Shown piece after piece: positions 22,271 to 34,677 of a stretch of 64,000 nucleotides of DNA. This stretch comes from Ulva prolifera. Taxonomy: Eukaryota > Chlorophyta > Ulvophyceae > Ulvales > Ulvaceae. The position numbers and the translations under genes are program-made. Below the pieces are notes generated by a model. It worked only from the letters and a program-made list of their open reading frames with translations. It searched no databases and was not told the DNA's origin. The DNA is taken from contig CM041197.1 in the NCBI GenBank assembly GCA_023078555.1, positions 771,501-835,500 on the forward strand, given 5' to 3'. Positions within the stretch are counted from its first letter, which is position 1. Each line of letters starts with the position of its first letter.

Positions 22271-22400
22271 ATAGAGATCTGTGGAAGCCGCGACGTGAAC
22301 CTGCTTCTGCTGCCAACAGCTAGCTGTAGGACAAGTCCGATCTGCAGGGCGAACCCTGCATATCTGAAGTGTTAAGAGTTCGCACCCTGGCCGTGTCAGA

Positions 22401-23861
22401 ATGTGCTCACTCAGTTCAGGCAGCCTGCAGGACGACGCAGAAGAGTGTGCGTGGCATGCTCACAGGGAATGGATCCGGGAGGGGAGTTCACAGACATTTA
22501 GATTGAACCGGCTGGTCCCGGCCGTGGCTGGTCCCCTGGGTGTCGCCTTTGAGCACAGCAAGCACCTTGCAACACAAATGGCCGCCGATGTTGTCAGCTG
22601 CCGGGCATCTTCTGTACGTCTCGAAGTGGCAGGCGAGGCAGAACCAACAGAGGTCCCCGGCTGTGGCTGTATTGCTGCCGCAGGTGCTGTCGCTATGTAC
22701 ATGAACAAGCGACAGTGCGGGCTTTGTAAGAGCGATATTGATGACCTGTTGATTCCGGAGCCGGTGAGACGCAGCACAGCAGCCTGCGAGGTGATTCGTG
22801 ACATCAACAGCGGCCAGATGCCCATGCTAACCTTTTCGCACATGAATCAGCTACGATTTCCACACCAGCGCAATGTAGTCCATGCGTGTTCATCAAGCTG
22901 CAAAAGTGGCAACGCTGCAGAGCGCGGCCGCGGGACGCCGGTGCCAGTCGTGCACAGAAGTCACTGCAGGTGGCTCGGAGCGGTCGGCACGTTCCGCATC
23001 GGCCAGGTACCAGTGAACAGTGGTGGCCCAACGCTGGCTTTGCAGACAATCACGTTCCCTGTCCCTGACACTCAGTCTGTTTATGCAACAGTGCACGGGC
23101 TGTTTGCACAGCATAGGGCCTCCATGGTGAGTGCTGGAGTGGCAGGGATAGCTGCTGTCGACTGGCAGACAAGTGCGGTCAGAATAGCCATGCCGGCCAT
23201 CAAAGAGACGTTGAGGGCGTGCAGCAGAGGTTTAGATTTCACCTGCTCCAGTCTGTATCTGCTGCTCGACATTTTCAGGCGGGTGGCAAGCACCGTCCGT
23301 GACTTGCACAGGCATGGGCTTGTACACTGCGGCATCAGCCCGTCCAGCATCATGCTGGACAACCAGCTCCGCCCATTGCTCACTGACTTCAGCCGCTCGC
23401 GCCGGCATACGCAACCGCAATATGGGCGCCTAGGAGTAGACCTAACCCGCTGTGCTGCGCTGGGTTGCGTCAATACACACTCATGTCCCCACGAGATGCA
23501 GGGGCACGTCTGTGCTGCTGTAGATGTGCATGATCTAGGCCAGACATTTTCTAGCGTGGCGAAACAGTCGCAATGCGAGGGCGCGCCAGGAAGTGACCCT
23601 CAGGAGCCTGAGGTGGCGGTGATTCGCAAACTTATGTTTGACCAGATCAGCCAGATGATACAGTTCCCGCATCGCACGAGCTTGATCAAGGCTGCAACAA
23701 CATTCCAAGGTCTGCGCAGCGACGTCATGCAACTCAAAGGCATCGACGCCGCGCAAAATTCTGCTTCTGATGCATATGCATTGAAGCAGGGCACAGAGGG
23801 GCAGGCGCCCGTGCGATTGTTCCGAGCCAAGCTCCATAAACTAACGGCACGTCGGGTCAAG
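22401..23861 (+). CDS. U-box-like/pseudokinase protein 2
   Basis: 487 codons up to a likely donor AAG|GTGTGT at 23861/23862; the frame stays open to 24101, but the extra part is cysteine-rich and unlike the paralogue. The N-terminus is uncertain because CTGCAG just inside the frame is a good 3' splice site. Residues about 80-134 are U-box-like (EPTEVPGCGCIAAAGAVAMY, then RQCGLC, then AACEVIRDI). Residues about 260-390 are kinase-like: IAMPAIKETLRAC, DLHRHGLVHCGISPSSIMLD, PLLTDFSRSRR, AAVDVHDLGQTF. As in the first gene, the HRD aspartate is gone (H-C-G) and DFG is D-F-S, so inactivity predates the duplication. Between the two domains it carries a longer, less conserved linker. Same orientation as paralogue 1, about 7 kb downstream. 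Confidence 0.72.
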
Positions 23862-24702
23862 GTGTGTCCAAGATTCCATGCCAGCTGTGCACTGCATGGC
23901 TGCTGGCTTGATGCACAAACACCTGATCCAACAGGATGTCCTTCAAGTTGTGCGGGGTTCACTGATGCTTTATCTCATTGCTGTGATACAGATGTCTTGC
24001 GACCAATGCACAAATCACAGGCCTCTACCTGCATTGTGCATGCAGCATGGTCATTGCTGTGTGGACACTGCCGCAATGCCCGTGAGGCATGCAATTTGTA
24101 GTCATAGCAGCCCTCTGACCCGAAGCATGCGGCGCCGGCCAAGCTCTGCACGGCTGTGAAAGGTAGGGCTGCAACTTGTAGCGTCAGTCCTATCGACAGT
24201 GTATTCAATAATGCTCTGAATGTCATGACAAAGTGCACATTCTGTGATGGGTCATAGATGGACTCTTGTGGCACCAATTGCAATGCATTCATGTTATCCT
24301 GCGCTGAGCATAGGGCCAGCATCCCATGCATGCATGGGAGGTCGGTGGCTACAAGTGTTGCACAAGCTGCAGCCAATCTACAGGCCGGGTCCACACATGA
24401 TCACCACACATGTGACGTGGCAGGGTCTGCTCGGTGCGGAGCAAAGCCTTTGCGATTGGTACCTTCACAGCATACACATGCAACAGCATGCGCACACAGA
24501 TCATCTGTGTGCGCATGATGTACCTTTAGAACTGCCAGCATGTTAGAACTGCAGTTCACATGTAGGCTGAACTGCTGAACTCTTTGAACACAATTGACGC
24601 TGTACCTGGACTGCAGGCTGCATGGGCACAGGCATTACAGGAGATGAAAGAGGATTCATAGGTTCAGAGTCCGAGAGTCACATTGATACACATCATCAGA
24701 CC
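23862..24702. other. Downstream region of U-box/pseudokinase gene 2
   Basis: Likely an intron or 3' region. The open frame that continues to 24101 and short frames to 24546 show no domain. The gene may have further 3' exons here that I could not identify. Confidence 0.35.
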
Positions 24703-24727
24703 ACCGCGAAAATACTATTTTCGCGGT
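24703..24727. repeat. Perfect hairpin, 11-bp arms
   Basis: ACCGCGAAAAT and ATTTTCGCGGT around the 3-base loop ACT. It is isolated, with no gene end recognised beside it. It could be a 3' processing or structural element. Confidence 0.8.
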
Positions 24728-26073
24728 GCTTAGTAAGGCCTTGCAAGACAAGTGTGTGGCCAGGACAGAGTGTGCTCAGGAGAGCTAGCTAGAATCTTGC
24801 CAATACCATGACACTGCATGTGTGGTGTGTGATGATACATCTGCGTGTCAAGGGTGGCCGCCACCTAGTAGCGGCTCAGCGGCTCGGACTGGGCGGCTTG
24901 GACTTGTGCAGTTGTGTGACACTTGGAAAGGTGTGTCACACGGTGTACCCAGCTTGTCTCGGTGTCGATCTGCATGTGCGGCCTTGTAAGAAGCGTGTAA
25001 GCGTGCCCCCACAAGAGCAGCCAACCAAGGGTTGCACACACTGTGTCATGAAGCCTGTAGCTTTTTTCACTCCCCGACCACGTGGTCGGACCCGCGCACG
25101 AACAGTTGGCAAGTTGGCAATGCAATTTGCAGTGCCTTCCCCAACGGAGAGATATGCAAAGTGATGAACTGCCAGAGATATCTCGTCCATGAGATAACGT
25201 GTGGGAGATGCTGGATGCTGCATTCTTGACACCACCTCGGGGCCAGAACATGCCACATAGTATGATCAAAGTCCAACACATGGCACGGCCATATGTTGAT
25301 GGCAGCTGAAAGTTCACCAGGCTCTTCACGTGTCCACACCGCATCAATCGAGAAATGCGTGGTTACTGACGGTCGAAAATTGGAACAGATGCTACGTACG
25401 CATCCTGTGTACACGACTGCAGTTCATCATGTCTTAAGGACGCAGGCATCTAAGCCTGGCCACTCGATTCTAAAACATAAACGCCATTCAACGGAAATCT
25501 ACGCCCCGCGGCATCTAAGCCGCAGCACGTGCGAGGCCATCACTCCGCCCCTGCCATCTGCCAATTCCTGGATCGACCAGGGAGATCTACTATACACACA
25601 AGGCCTTCTGAAGCTATCTACCGAGCTACTTGGAAAAGACGGCATGAAGCCTCCCCGATCTACAGTAAATCTGCGGAACGATCGCAAATCGCACGCAAGC
25701 AGCAAATTGATCTCTCACAGGTGTGACCTTGCAAGGTCCCAGCTGCAGCCAGTGCATTGCAGGTAGCTGCAGCTACTCTACCAACCTGTAAAACTGCAGT
25801 CTAGTCACCCCATGCGGCTGAGAGGCTGTCCGCTCGGCAACACGGCCATCACAGAGTACACACTACGTGCGCAGTGCCCGCTCTTGATCTTTCACATCGT
25901 CATTGTAAAGAGGAGAAGCCCACGGAGATCCAGGCTTCACCGGATCGATACACCATGTTAAGGAGACCGGCAGCAATGCATGCATGCATATGCGGCCTGC
26001 CACCTGTACCCCATATTATACGCATGCCACCAACATGTCGATGTGCTGCACGACCCACCGCCACGTGGCTTCC
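24728..26073. other. No gene recognised
   Basis: Frames of up to 160 aa on both strands (24865-25347 minus; 25293-25766 plus) show no domain. The last hundred or so bases are likely the 3' untranslated region of the next gene (minus strand). Confidence 0.35.
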
Positions 26074-29000
26074 TTACACGAGGTCGGCGGTGCACTCCTC
26101 AAGGCGGCCGTCCCAGTTCCCCGGAAGGCGGGAGTTGCGGTGGCGGCAGCGGAACTCAGCCTCGTTGCGGCGGAAGCAGCGGAAGTCGGGGTCGCAGCAG
26201 GGCCTGACGCCGGAGAAGGCGGCAGAGGTCCCGCCGCAGATTCCGTTGATGTCCAAGCAGTCCGGAGAGGTCGAGGCGCACGCGCCGGCGGTGCCGCCGC
26301 AGATCTGCTCGACCTCGTTTCTGCCGTCCGCGACGGCAGAGGCAATCGCGCGGGCCGTGGCGACCACCGAGCGCTCCTCGAGCGCGAACGCGAAGTCCGT
26401 GACAAAGTCTTCGCCGTTACCGACTGAAGCAGCACGCACATCATGATTGTTTTTGTGTTGGCACTGATGACGTTGGGACACGTGCAGGTGTGTATTGCCA
26501 GATGCTGCTATGAATAGGGCACGGCACTTCACTACGCGCGAGGTAACATTATTTAGTCACCCAGCACGCGTTTGACCGGTAGTATCAGATGTATCAAACA
26601 ACTGGAAGCATTGGCAAAACTGTGACTAGGCGTCATTCTGCTGTCATGTGTTCCATTGTGGACAACAGTGTTACCCGGGGCTGTTTGAGGAGAGGTCTAA
26701 AGCGCACCGACGCAGGTCTCGGCGTAAGCGTTGACGACGGCCTCCACCCAGATTGAGTCGAAGACGCTCACATCTGTCGAGAGGGTGATTTCGCATTGGC
26801 AGGTCTCTGCCATGACAAACGCAGATGCAAACGCCTCCGCCTGCAGCATGGGCCGGGCTGCAGTCAGCACATGCTGAAACAAAAAGATGCCAACTCGAGT
26901 CCATGCAGTATGCACGTCAGCGAAGGAGATCAGGCTGGTCAAACCGAGAAAATTGAGGACAGCACGCGCACTCGGTGGAGCTGCAGCTCAATTCTGCAGT
27001 GCGTGAGCCACATGCGATGATACACACGGATAGCTTTTAAGTCAAGAACGTTGGACGGTTGACAAAGAAAACGCTTGGCCAAGGTGCAGCAATGGGCTTC
27101 AAGTGGGGTTTGGAGGTGGAGGACTCACCTGGGCGCTTGCAACAGCCCGCACATCCGCCTCGGCAAGGCCACACGCGGCGGTGTCTTCCCCGCCGTTGGA
27201 CTCACAGAAGATGTCGGCCTGGGCCACGGCCTCCGCGAGGGCCGTGGCAGTCGCCCGCGCCAGCACATCGATTTCAACCTCAGAGAAGTCACCGCCGCAT
27301 GCATATGCGGAGGCTTCTGCACCGGCCCTGGCAATGGCATCGGTCTCGACGACGCGACCGTCGCCGCTCACGATCAGCTCACATGTTGCAATGAAGTCCC
27401 CGACCTGCAGGTCACAAGGTCTTACAAGCAGAAGAAGGGGGGGGTTAGCTTTACGAGCTGTGTTGGACGCCGCGCCCTCCGGAGGTGTGGAATGGGACTT
27501 GAGATAGTGACAGAACAAGCGATAAGCTCCTCATCCAGTGCCATATCACCTGGTGCCGTGGCTGAGGTGTAAATCTCGGGTGTTCATGATTATCAAGACA
27601 AAAACACGCATTTCTGACTCTAGCGCCCTCGGGGCCAGGTAACCATGGCCCTCGTTCAATGGTAGCGATTCACAGGCGGCACATCACAGGCATCTGCAGC
27701 CACAGGCAGCACATCACAGGCATCTGCAGCCGAGTAACCGAGACGACTACTCACCTGGGCCGAGTTAATGACTTCGAGGCTGCAGCCATCATCGGCGCCG
27801 GCGCGAATGGTGCCGGTGATGCTGCTGAGCACGGTCGCAATCGTCTCCACGATGACGCTACTCGTGACCGTCGAGATGTCCGACACCTCGTCGCCATTGT
27901 CGCTGAAGAGGTACAACTGCAGCATGAGTGAGGCTGTCACTGAATGACGTGAATATCTGTCGCAGGCATGCGAAGCACCTCCGGGCCCCACATGTCTGCC
28001 CCGCTCAAGCAAAGTCATTGCAGGATCCATCGAGAACTAACTTCTGCAATTACTGCACATGGCGACTTCCAGTACATTTCAAAGTTATCCGTCTGAAAGC
28101 GACCACAAATAATCCGGAATGGCATTCATATGACATTGAACCATGCCAGAGGCGATGCGCAAAGTACTGATACAGAAGCGCCGGGGGCAGCTCATGCGGC
28201 GCTGATATATGCCCGCCATGACCTGCTGTCCGAAAACGTGGCCCCCGGTGGACACTCACATACCAACACCTGCAGCATGCATATGGCAGTTCTTGCAGCC
28301 GCACCTGCGTCCACGCCTCGGCCACGGCTTCCGCCACCAGCAGCTGCGTCGTCTCGGACAGCGCGCTCACGACGGCCGAGCACTGCCCGCACACTTCGGC
28401 GCTCGCAAAGATCTCCGACACGGCGGAGCCGAGGGCCTCGGCGCGGTCCTGCGCGAAGGAGTAGCCCTGCGCGCGCACCTCGGCGTTGCCGCTCGCGTGG
28501 CAGTCCGCGCTGACCTCGGCAAACGCCTCCGCGATCGCAGACGCGACGGACTCGACCTGCTCGTTGATCGTGATGATCGTCGGCTCCTCCGCTTGCTCTC
28601 CGCAGACGTAGTTGCCGATGTCAAGCCCTGCATGCATGCACACATACGCCTGTGATCACCACCGCGGCGGCTCCAGCTGAAGCGGCAGTGAGCAGAGATG
28701 CATGCAATATATGCATGGCGTCGGCGTCAATCAATTCTGGGCCGTGCACTCGGTGAAAGGTGTGGTGCGGAGGCCACAAGTTGTGTCAAACTACTTGTGT
28801 TGACCACACCCATCCTCTGAGTATACGCGGCGGAGCCTGGCAGGCACCACTGCTCAAAGGCTCTGGAATGGACTTGGCGTCGCAGTAAGCGGTGCGCCTG
28901 GACTGCGACGCGGAGTCCTATCCGTTCCGTGCCGCGCAGTGTGGCTCTGGTGACTGTGGCAATCCAGCGACATCACTAGATTGCCACAGTGACCGATGTG

Positions 29001-29206
29001 ACACAGCACACAGCGAAGAGGGAAGAGGGCGCACATGCTTCGGTGTAGGCGGGCTGGCTGACAGCGGCGGAGCGTGATATGCTGGACACCCGGCAGAAGG
29101 CGATGCTTGTGTCAGTGTCCTGAGCCGCAACGCCCGATGAGAGCGCGAGCGCGGCTAGGGCGGCCAGCGGCAGGCGCGTCGGGGTGTTGCGGAGGCTGAG
29201 AACCAT
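26074..29206 (-). CDS. Secreted modular Ala/Cys-rich protein, paralogue 1
   Basis: Six coding exons: 29035-29206, 28305-28627, 27755-27916, 27129-27404, 26708-26840, 26074-26423; 471 aa. All introns are GT-AG and phases (1,0,0,0,1) match paralogue 3. Exon 1 gives a signal peptide (PLAALAALALSSGVAAQ). Exon 2 begins LDIGNYVCGEQAEE and ends AEAWTQ. Exon 3 is short and serine/threonine-rich. Exon 4 begins VGDFIATCELI. Exon 5 reads AEAFASAFVMAETCQCEI. Exon 6 ends with a cysteine-rich part (ICGG...PCCDPDFRCFRRNEAEFRCRHR) whose C-spacing recalls CBM1-like modules without the aromatic residues. Middle exons show alanine every second or third residue, suggesting amphipathic helices tied by cysteines. 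A 5' untranslated exon probably exists upstream (donor at 30728). Function unknown. Confidence 0.8.
27670..27732. repeat. Short tandem repeat in intron 3 of paralogue 1
   Basis: GGCAGCACATCACAGGCATC and following CTGCAGCC occur twice in a row (with one variant). It lies in the intron between exons 3 and 4. Confidence 0.7.
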
Positions 29207-30178
29207 GGTGTTGAGTGCGGCCGTCAGTTGCGGAATGCCTGCAGATCAAGACTCTCGGATTCAGATCTAGATCTGCAATCTGGAGCACTCTGTGGCTGAC
29301 GAAGTCCTGTCCTGGGAATGTGGTATCAGATTTTAGTTCTCTATGTGTATGCATGCATGGCGAGCATGCGTGGATGCTTTGGCGGAAGGGGGAATGTTCA
29401 CTACTGTCAACATGAGTCATGTGTGGGACATGTGTGGGACCTGTGTGTATATATGCTTTGGACATTCTAGATGAACTTGGATATTCCCAGGTATCTGGCT
29501 GCCCTCAGATCTATGTATATACCTGCCTTTGGTTCATGACTGATGTATAACATGTGCACATGCCTCACTACAAGAAAGCAATGCACTATGTACAGTCTCT
29601 TACAAAAATAAACAAAATTAACCAAATTATTTTTACAAGCGTATTTTTAGTCAATCAAGCTCCAAGAGAGGCTGTTTGGTGTGTGGAGGCGAGAAGGCCG
29701 TCATGGCACTGAGAGAATTGATGTGGCCCCATACAATTATACCATTCCGCGCAGTAGTGTAGCGCAGTAGTGTACGCAAGCCTGTGTTTACAAGTAGTAC
29801 ACAAGCCTATATTTACAAGTAGACATTCAGAACGCTGTTTCACACATACACTGTTCTGCAGAACAAGCACTCCGAGTCAAATGCATGCTTAGATCAGAAC
29901 ATACCTTGCAGATCGATGTGTGTGTGCGAGAAACGAATTCTGAGCAGAGCCGGCTCTTGAACCAGTGTTTGCACTATAGAAGGCTGAAGGCTAAAGAACG
30001 AGGACGAGCTACAGATTGTTGCGTGGGTAGCTTTCTAGTCGTCCGGGGGGTGGTCCAAGTTGCAGAGGTGATCGGCTCGAACACACGGGGGAGGTTCAGA
30101 CAATGAAGCGGGCAATGTACGTATGCAGGGACACTACCACAGAACTGATGAAAGGTGGTAGCACGGCCTCGCTTTAAA
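29207..30178. other. Upstream intron of paralogue 1; AT-rich patch
   Basis: The acceptor CTGCAG at 29239-29241 sits 32 bases before the ATG, at the same place in all three paralogues, so this stretch is probably a 5' untranslated intron. About 29580-29650 is unusually AT-rich (AAATAAACAAAATTAACC). CACTACAAGAAA at about 29566 resembles a CACTA terminus but has no partner. Confidence 0.4.
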
Positions 30179-30179
30179 T

Positions 30180-30610
30180 ACACTGCAGCGCTGAAGAGCG
30201 CTCAGCATCTACGCGCAGCTCCGCTGCTGGACATCCTCGACGTCCGCGGCCGGAGGGTTCGTGCCGTCTGGATGAAGTTCGCGGTGCACAACTGAGCGCG
30301 TGAGTAGAATGTTCTTCGAAGGCAGTCGAATACCCGGGTGGCAGGAACATGCTCGAGGCTGCCACGAAGTCCAGCCCGAGTGAACGGGATGCTGCCCAAG
30401 CGGATACGACTGGCCCGCCACTTTCGAGCAAGCTTGGTCAGTCGATGCCTTGTGAAGCGTGCACAAGATGTGCGCGGTGGTCAATTGCACATGCGCATGG
30501 AATGTTCGTCGAAGGCAGCCGAATACCTGGAGGCGGGAACATGCTGAAGGCAGCCACGAAGTCCAGACCGAGTCACAGCGACAGGCCCGCCACTCTGGTG
30601 CAAGCTTAGG
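30180..30610 (-). repeat. Conserved upstream block of unit 1, partly duplicated
   Basis: 30190-30400 corresponds to 38160-38400 and 48150-48390 upstream of the other two paralogues (shared GCAGCTCCGCTGCTG, GACGTCCGCGGC and GCCACGAAGTCCAG-type blocks). Here part of it (30306-30431) is repeated at 30499-30610, a period of about 193 bp. A conserved donor on the minus strand follows at 30728. It may be 5' intron or leader sequence of the family, or a short gene I cannot read. Confidence 0.5.
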
Positions 30611-30728
30611 CTACTGCTGAATGCGGACGCGTACACAAGGTCTACGTGGCCTGAGAAGCCCTGGGATCTACAGGAATTAAACGGGTTTGTGCACACAGAT
30701 CTGCATACTGCCATGCCACATAGCTCAC

Positions 30729-33700
30729 CTCCAGGGAAATGTCGATGCAAACTATGAGTTCAAGCACATCACCTGCTTCACGGAAGTTGCGAGGGAGCCT
30801 TGGTTTGCGTCAGCGGCAGTCTCCGGCCGGCCCTGTTGCCTTGCCTGTTCGAACCCGTCCTGAACCATTAGAACGATCCGCTGAGCAGTGACGGCTCCCC
30901 CATACGTGATCAGGTATAACGGAATTTGACTTCTGTGCGGTCGCGGCGGTCTCGCCTGCGGGCCTTTGCGTACGCCTGACGCGTGGTGCGTTGGTACTGC
31001 AGGCAGCCTCGGTTCCGGCTGGTGACCATCGGCAACGGCGGGTGTGTTGCTTTTGCAGTAGTTGCTGCAGTGTGTCGCGTCGCAGACATTACGTTGCCTG
31101 CAGGCCTGCAGTGTCTGCGGACGATGGGCACCTGGCTCGCTGAATCGCACTAAACTACCTACATATCCAATGCTGCTCACACGGCTATAACGAGTTAGCT
31201 GGACAGCTGGATTGAATAAGCATTGTTTCATGCAACAGGCATTGCTGCCATCGCTTGTGCGCTGGGCAATGCAGCAGCGCAGTCACCTGGCGCGCAGCTA
31301 CTGTGCGGTATGCGGCCCGCATGGCGCACGATCATCGAGTCCAAGGGCAGGGGCACCGATTCTCTTTGCTGCAGGTCCACCTGCGTGCTGCAGCTGCCGC
31401 AGTGACTGCATAGGCAGGCAAGTGCTGCTGGCGATCACCACTGGCCACTTGTGGCTACGTCCCAGCGCGACAATGCGTGATTACTTAGGCTCCGGTGCTG
31501 CACTGATCAGGAGATTGAGCTGGCCCGTCCTGTCTACAAGGGGGTCATGCACTAAAAGCCGGTGTAGTTTTTGCGTCCTTCCTGGGACGACAACCTGCTT
31601 GATCCATTCTCGACTTGCCTAACGCTTACATCCGATGTCGAAGGCATACCCCGATAGACATGAGTACGTAGATGTCATGAGTAAGCTGGGTTTGCAGTTA
31701 TTAGCTGGGTTTGCAGTTACACTGACTGTGTGCCTGTTGAGCAAGGTCAGACGAGGCGTCGCGACGACTAATTCGAAGACAGTTGATAACGGGCTCAACA
31801 ACGCTATCCTGGAAGGCTGATTGCATTGATGGTGTTTTTATTCGACGCTGTTGCCTCGTTCTGACTCTCTTCAAACGCACATTGTGTCTGCTGCTTGGAA
31901 CGAGTGCAGCCAACAGCCTCAGAAACCGGCCATCGCAGGCACTGCCCGGCCCATTGTGATGCGTCTTTGCTATTATGTCAGCTGGTACCCGATGGGATGG
32001 TGTCTGCAGGAATCAGCGGGCACCGTGTTCGTGGGTACCTGGGATGCGCAGCCCTGTTGCCTTTCTTTGACCAATGCTGGACCGCCACGCCATGAATGAT
32101 CGCGAGATCGGCCCCCAAGCTGCCAGCTAGCTGCGTCTGTAGCTGTAGCTGTTCGAGTATCTGCTCACGATCACATGGTCACAACGGGAATGGGGAAGAA
32201 TACAGGGGATGGGGAACCTCTGTTATTTCACTGTGAGGACAGTCCACGGCACCAGGCAGCTGCCAGCAGCACATTCACAATGTTTAATTGCGCATCTGGC
32301 ACATCTGCACAAGCTTACATCAACAGTATCTGCTTAAAGCATTCCATCGTTCTTCCCTTCAATGGCCGTGCCCAAATGTGCATGAGCGTGGCGCTACCCT
32401 GACAGCATTCAACTCAACTTCCGAATAATGATATCAGACCTCCCATTGACCGAGTCTTGCCTCCAACACAAACCGACACACAGAAGATGCGCAAGTTCGA
32501 ACAGCTTCGCTTGGTAAACGGTGAGATACTTACCTAGGGCACTGCCGTGGTTCATGTACCCCCGCAGCATGCTGCAGGATGTATCGAAAAGATGGCTTCA
32601 ACGGCCCAGTCGCAGGAGAGCCAGATAGAGGCGCCATTGATTGCGCATTGGATCAACTGTGTCCCTGTGCCGTCCCTGTGGCACAGGAACACAGCACAGC
32701 CAGGGCACACCTCCACCGCCTTGCTTTGTCCTTGTAACACCTCCACTGCCACCATAGCCAGAACATTCTCAAGGCGCCGCGGCCACACAATCGGGCGGCT
32801 TACGAATGCGCTTGCGCAGCTGCTCGGGGTGCAGGCTGTGGAGTGGCGATGGTGTATCGCTTCAGAAGAGAGTTCGGGGTCAGTCAGACACCACACATGA
32901 ATGTCTTCAACACCAGCTCCCACGTACACCACTCCCAAGCCACAGACTGCAGAGCCATAGACACACACTGACACGCCCTAACTCGGCCCGATCGGGACGC
33001 CATGCCCTGCATTGTCATGCAGCCCCTGATCTCACGAAGTCACAAGCGCCGGCTCTGGACTGGCTGTTTTATGTGGCTGTCCTGTTCTCGAGATCCTCAG
33101 ATGTGATGTGAGGCCCCTGCGGTGCTGCCTGCATCTTTACCCGTGTCCTTGTAACACCTGTGCACCTTCAGGATTTCCAGCATGCATGAGCTGGTATGCC
33201 CAAGAGCTTCCCAAGTTGTTGCAGGTTGGTGGCGATTCTTCCGGTTGGGGGCGTTTGGGCCAACTTCTGCTGTCCACCGCTTTGGCTGCCGACATGGCTG
33301 GTGTGGTGAGGTATGCTTGCCGAGCATGCATGACGAGTATGCATGACTGGTGAATCGTAGTGCGCATGTGAAGGCTTGGACACTCACACCTCCAAAGCCA
33401 CGCAGAGCCCAGCAGTGCTGTGCTACGGTGACTCACTATCGGGAGGTGTATAAGCAGCGTTGAGGATTTCCTGTGAGCTGGCTAAGAAGTACTTTAGTCA
33501 GCGTGCGGATCTGCTGTCGACAGCAGATCTTCATGGCCGGAAATGTGACATGGTGGTGTTTGCCTTGCATGTGCATGATATATTCCTGTGGACCATGTCG
33601 GTACCTGTCTCCACAGCAGTGTCCTTGTACCACATAATTCATGGCCAATTGCACCCTCAGAGGAATCATGCTCGAGTGATACAGCGTAGCGGTCATGCGT

Positions 33701-34329
33701 GTTGCATACTCCTGCGGCAAAAACAACATGCATGCCGTGTCAGATAGGGGGCATGCTGTTGCTGCAGGTTGCACGCAGTGCATGACACTGAGTGTCATAG
33801 CCAGATGCAGCGTTTGGCAAGGTGGTGCATGGTGTCACATGCATGCATGTCTTGGTGACACTGAACTGAGGGTGTACTAGGTTACGCATGGGGGCTGACC
33901 TAGCAAGGAAGAATTGAAGCTTTGCAATCACCTTGAAGTCTTGACTACGTACCTACCTACCACTTGATCTGCCTACGTGACACTTCATCTGCCTACATAA
34001 CACTACACGATCTGTTTTTCCCATTCCCGATGCTGTAGTGGCTGCCACCGCAATGCTAGCTGCGCTCACGGGCCGCTGTGCTCCCACAGGCCTCCGCATC
34101 CAACCTAGCCATGAAAATTGAAAGGCACCGTACGTCTAGTCCATCGCTTCGTGTGCGTGTGGGCGTCATACAGCCCTGCTACTGCCCACTCTCAGACCTT
34201 CTACCAGGGCTACTTAAAACTCTATCCGTTAGGCACCCGCAACTGGAGCAACAACACGTTCAACGGCCAAGAACCTGTTTGCCCGCCTCACGGGCCTGTA
34301 ACTAAAACCTCCAATCAGTCTCTCACAGT
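30729..34329. other. No gene recognised; contains two 45-bp repeats
   Basis: 3.6 kb upstream of paralogue 1. Frames of 100-160 aa on both strands (30752-31231 minus, 31212-31622 plus, 32547-32900 plus) lack domains. A 60-aa frame at 31223-31405 begins with a signal-like stretch (GIAAIACALGNAAAQ) but has no continuation. Copies of the 45-bp dispersed repeat lie at 32710-32752 and 33117-33158. Confidence 0.35.
33117..33158 (-). repeat. 45-bp dispersed repeat copy
   Basis: GCGGTGCTGCCTGC, then CCGTGTCCTTGTAACAC; matches copies at 10600, 12926, 13061, 19804, 32710, 55480 and 56398. The strand is set relative to the copy at 10600. Confidence 0.6.
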
Positions 34330-34677
34330 CCTGGTCCTGCTGGCCACGTTCCAAAGCCGAGAGCTACACTCTGGAGACGCAGCCGCCACGGCGAGTGTCC
34401 AGGAGGGCGATGCTACAGTCAGGCTTGATCAGCATCACTCTCTCCCCGATTCATGTGTGTGTGCGTGCCTGGCACCCACGCTGTTGCCGGGGTGGATGTG
34501 CTGGCTGCGAGCTTGACGACACTGTGCCAGAGTGACCATCCAGTGTATCTGCCCGGACCTGATTACCCCGTCACAAACCTCCCCGCAGAGACCGAAATGA
34601 TTGCTGACTGGCAACCAAAGGGTCCGAACGTGCTGACTGGACGGTGCTGACTGGAGTTCCGGCCCCGTGGTGCTCGC

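Noticed and set aside
29566-29577. CACTACAAGAAA as the left end of another CACTA element
   Set aside because: No inverted partner (TTCTTGTAGTG) with a target duplication was found downstream; a 12-base match can occur by chance.
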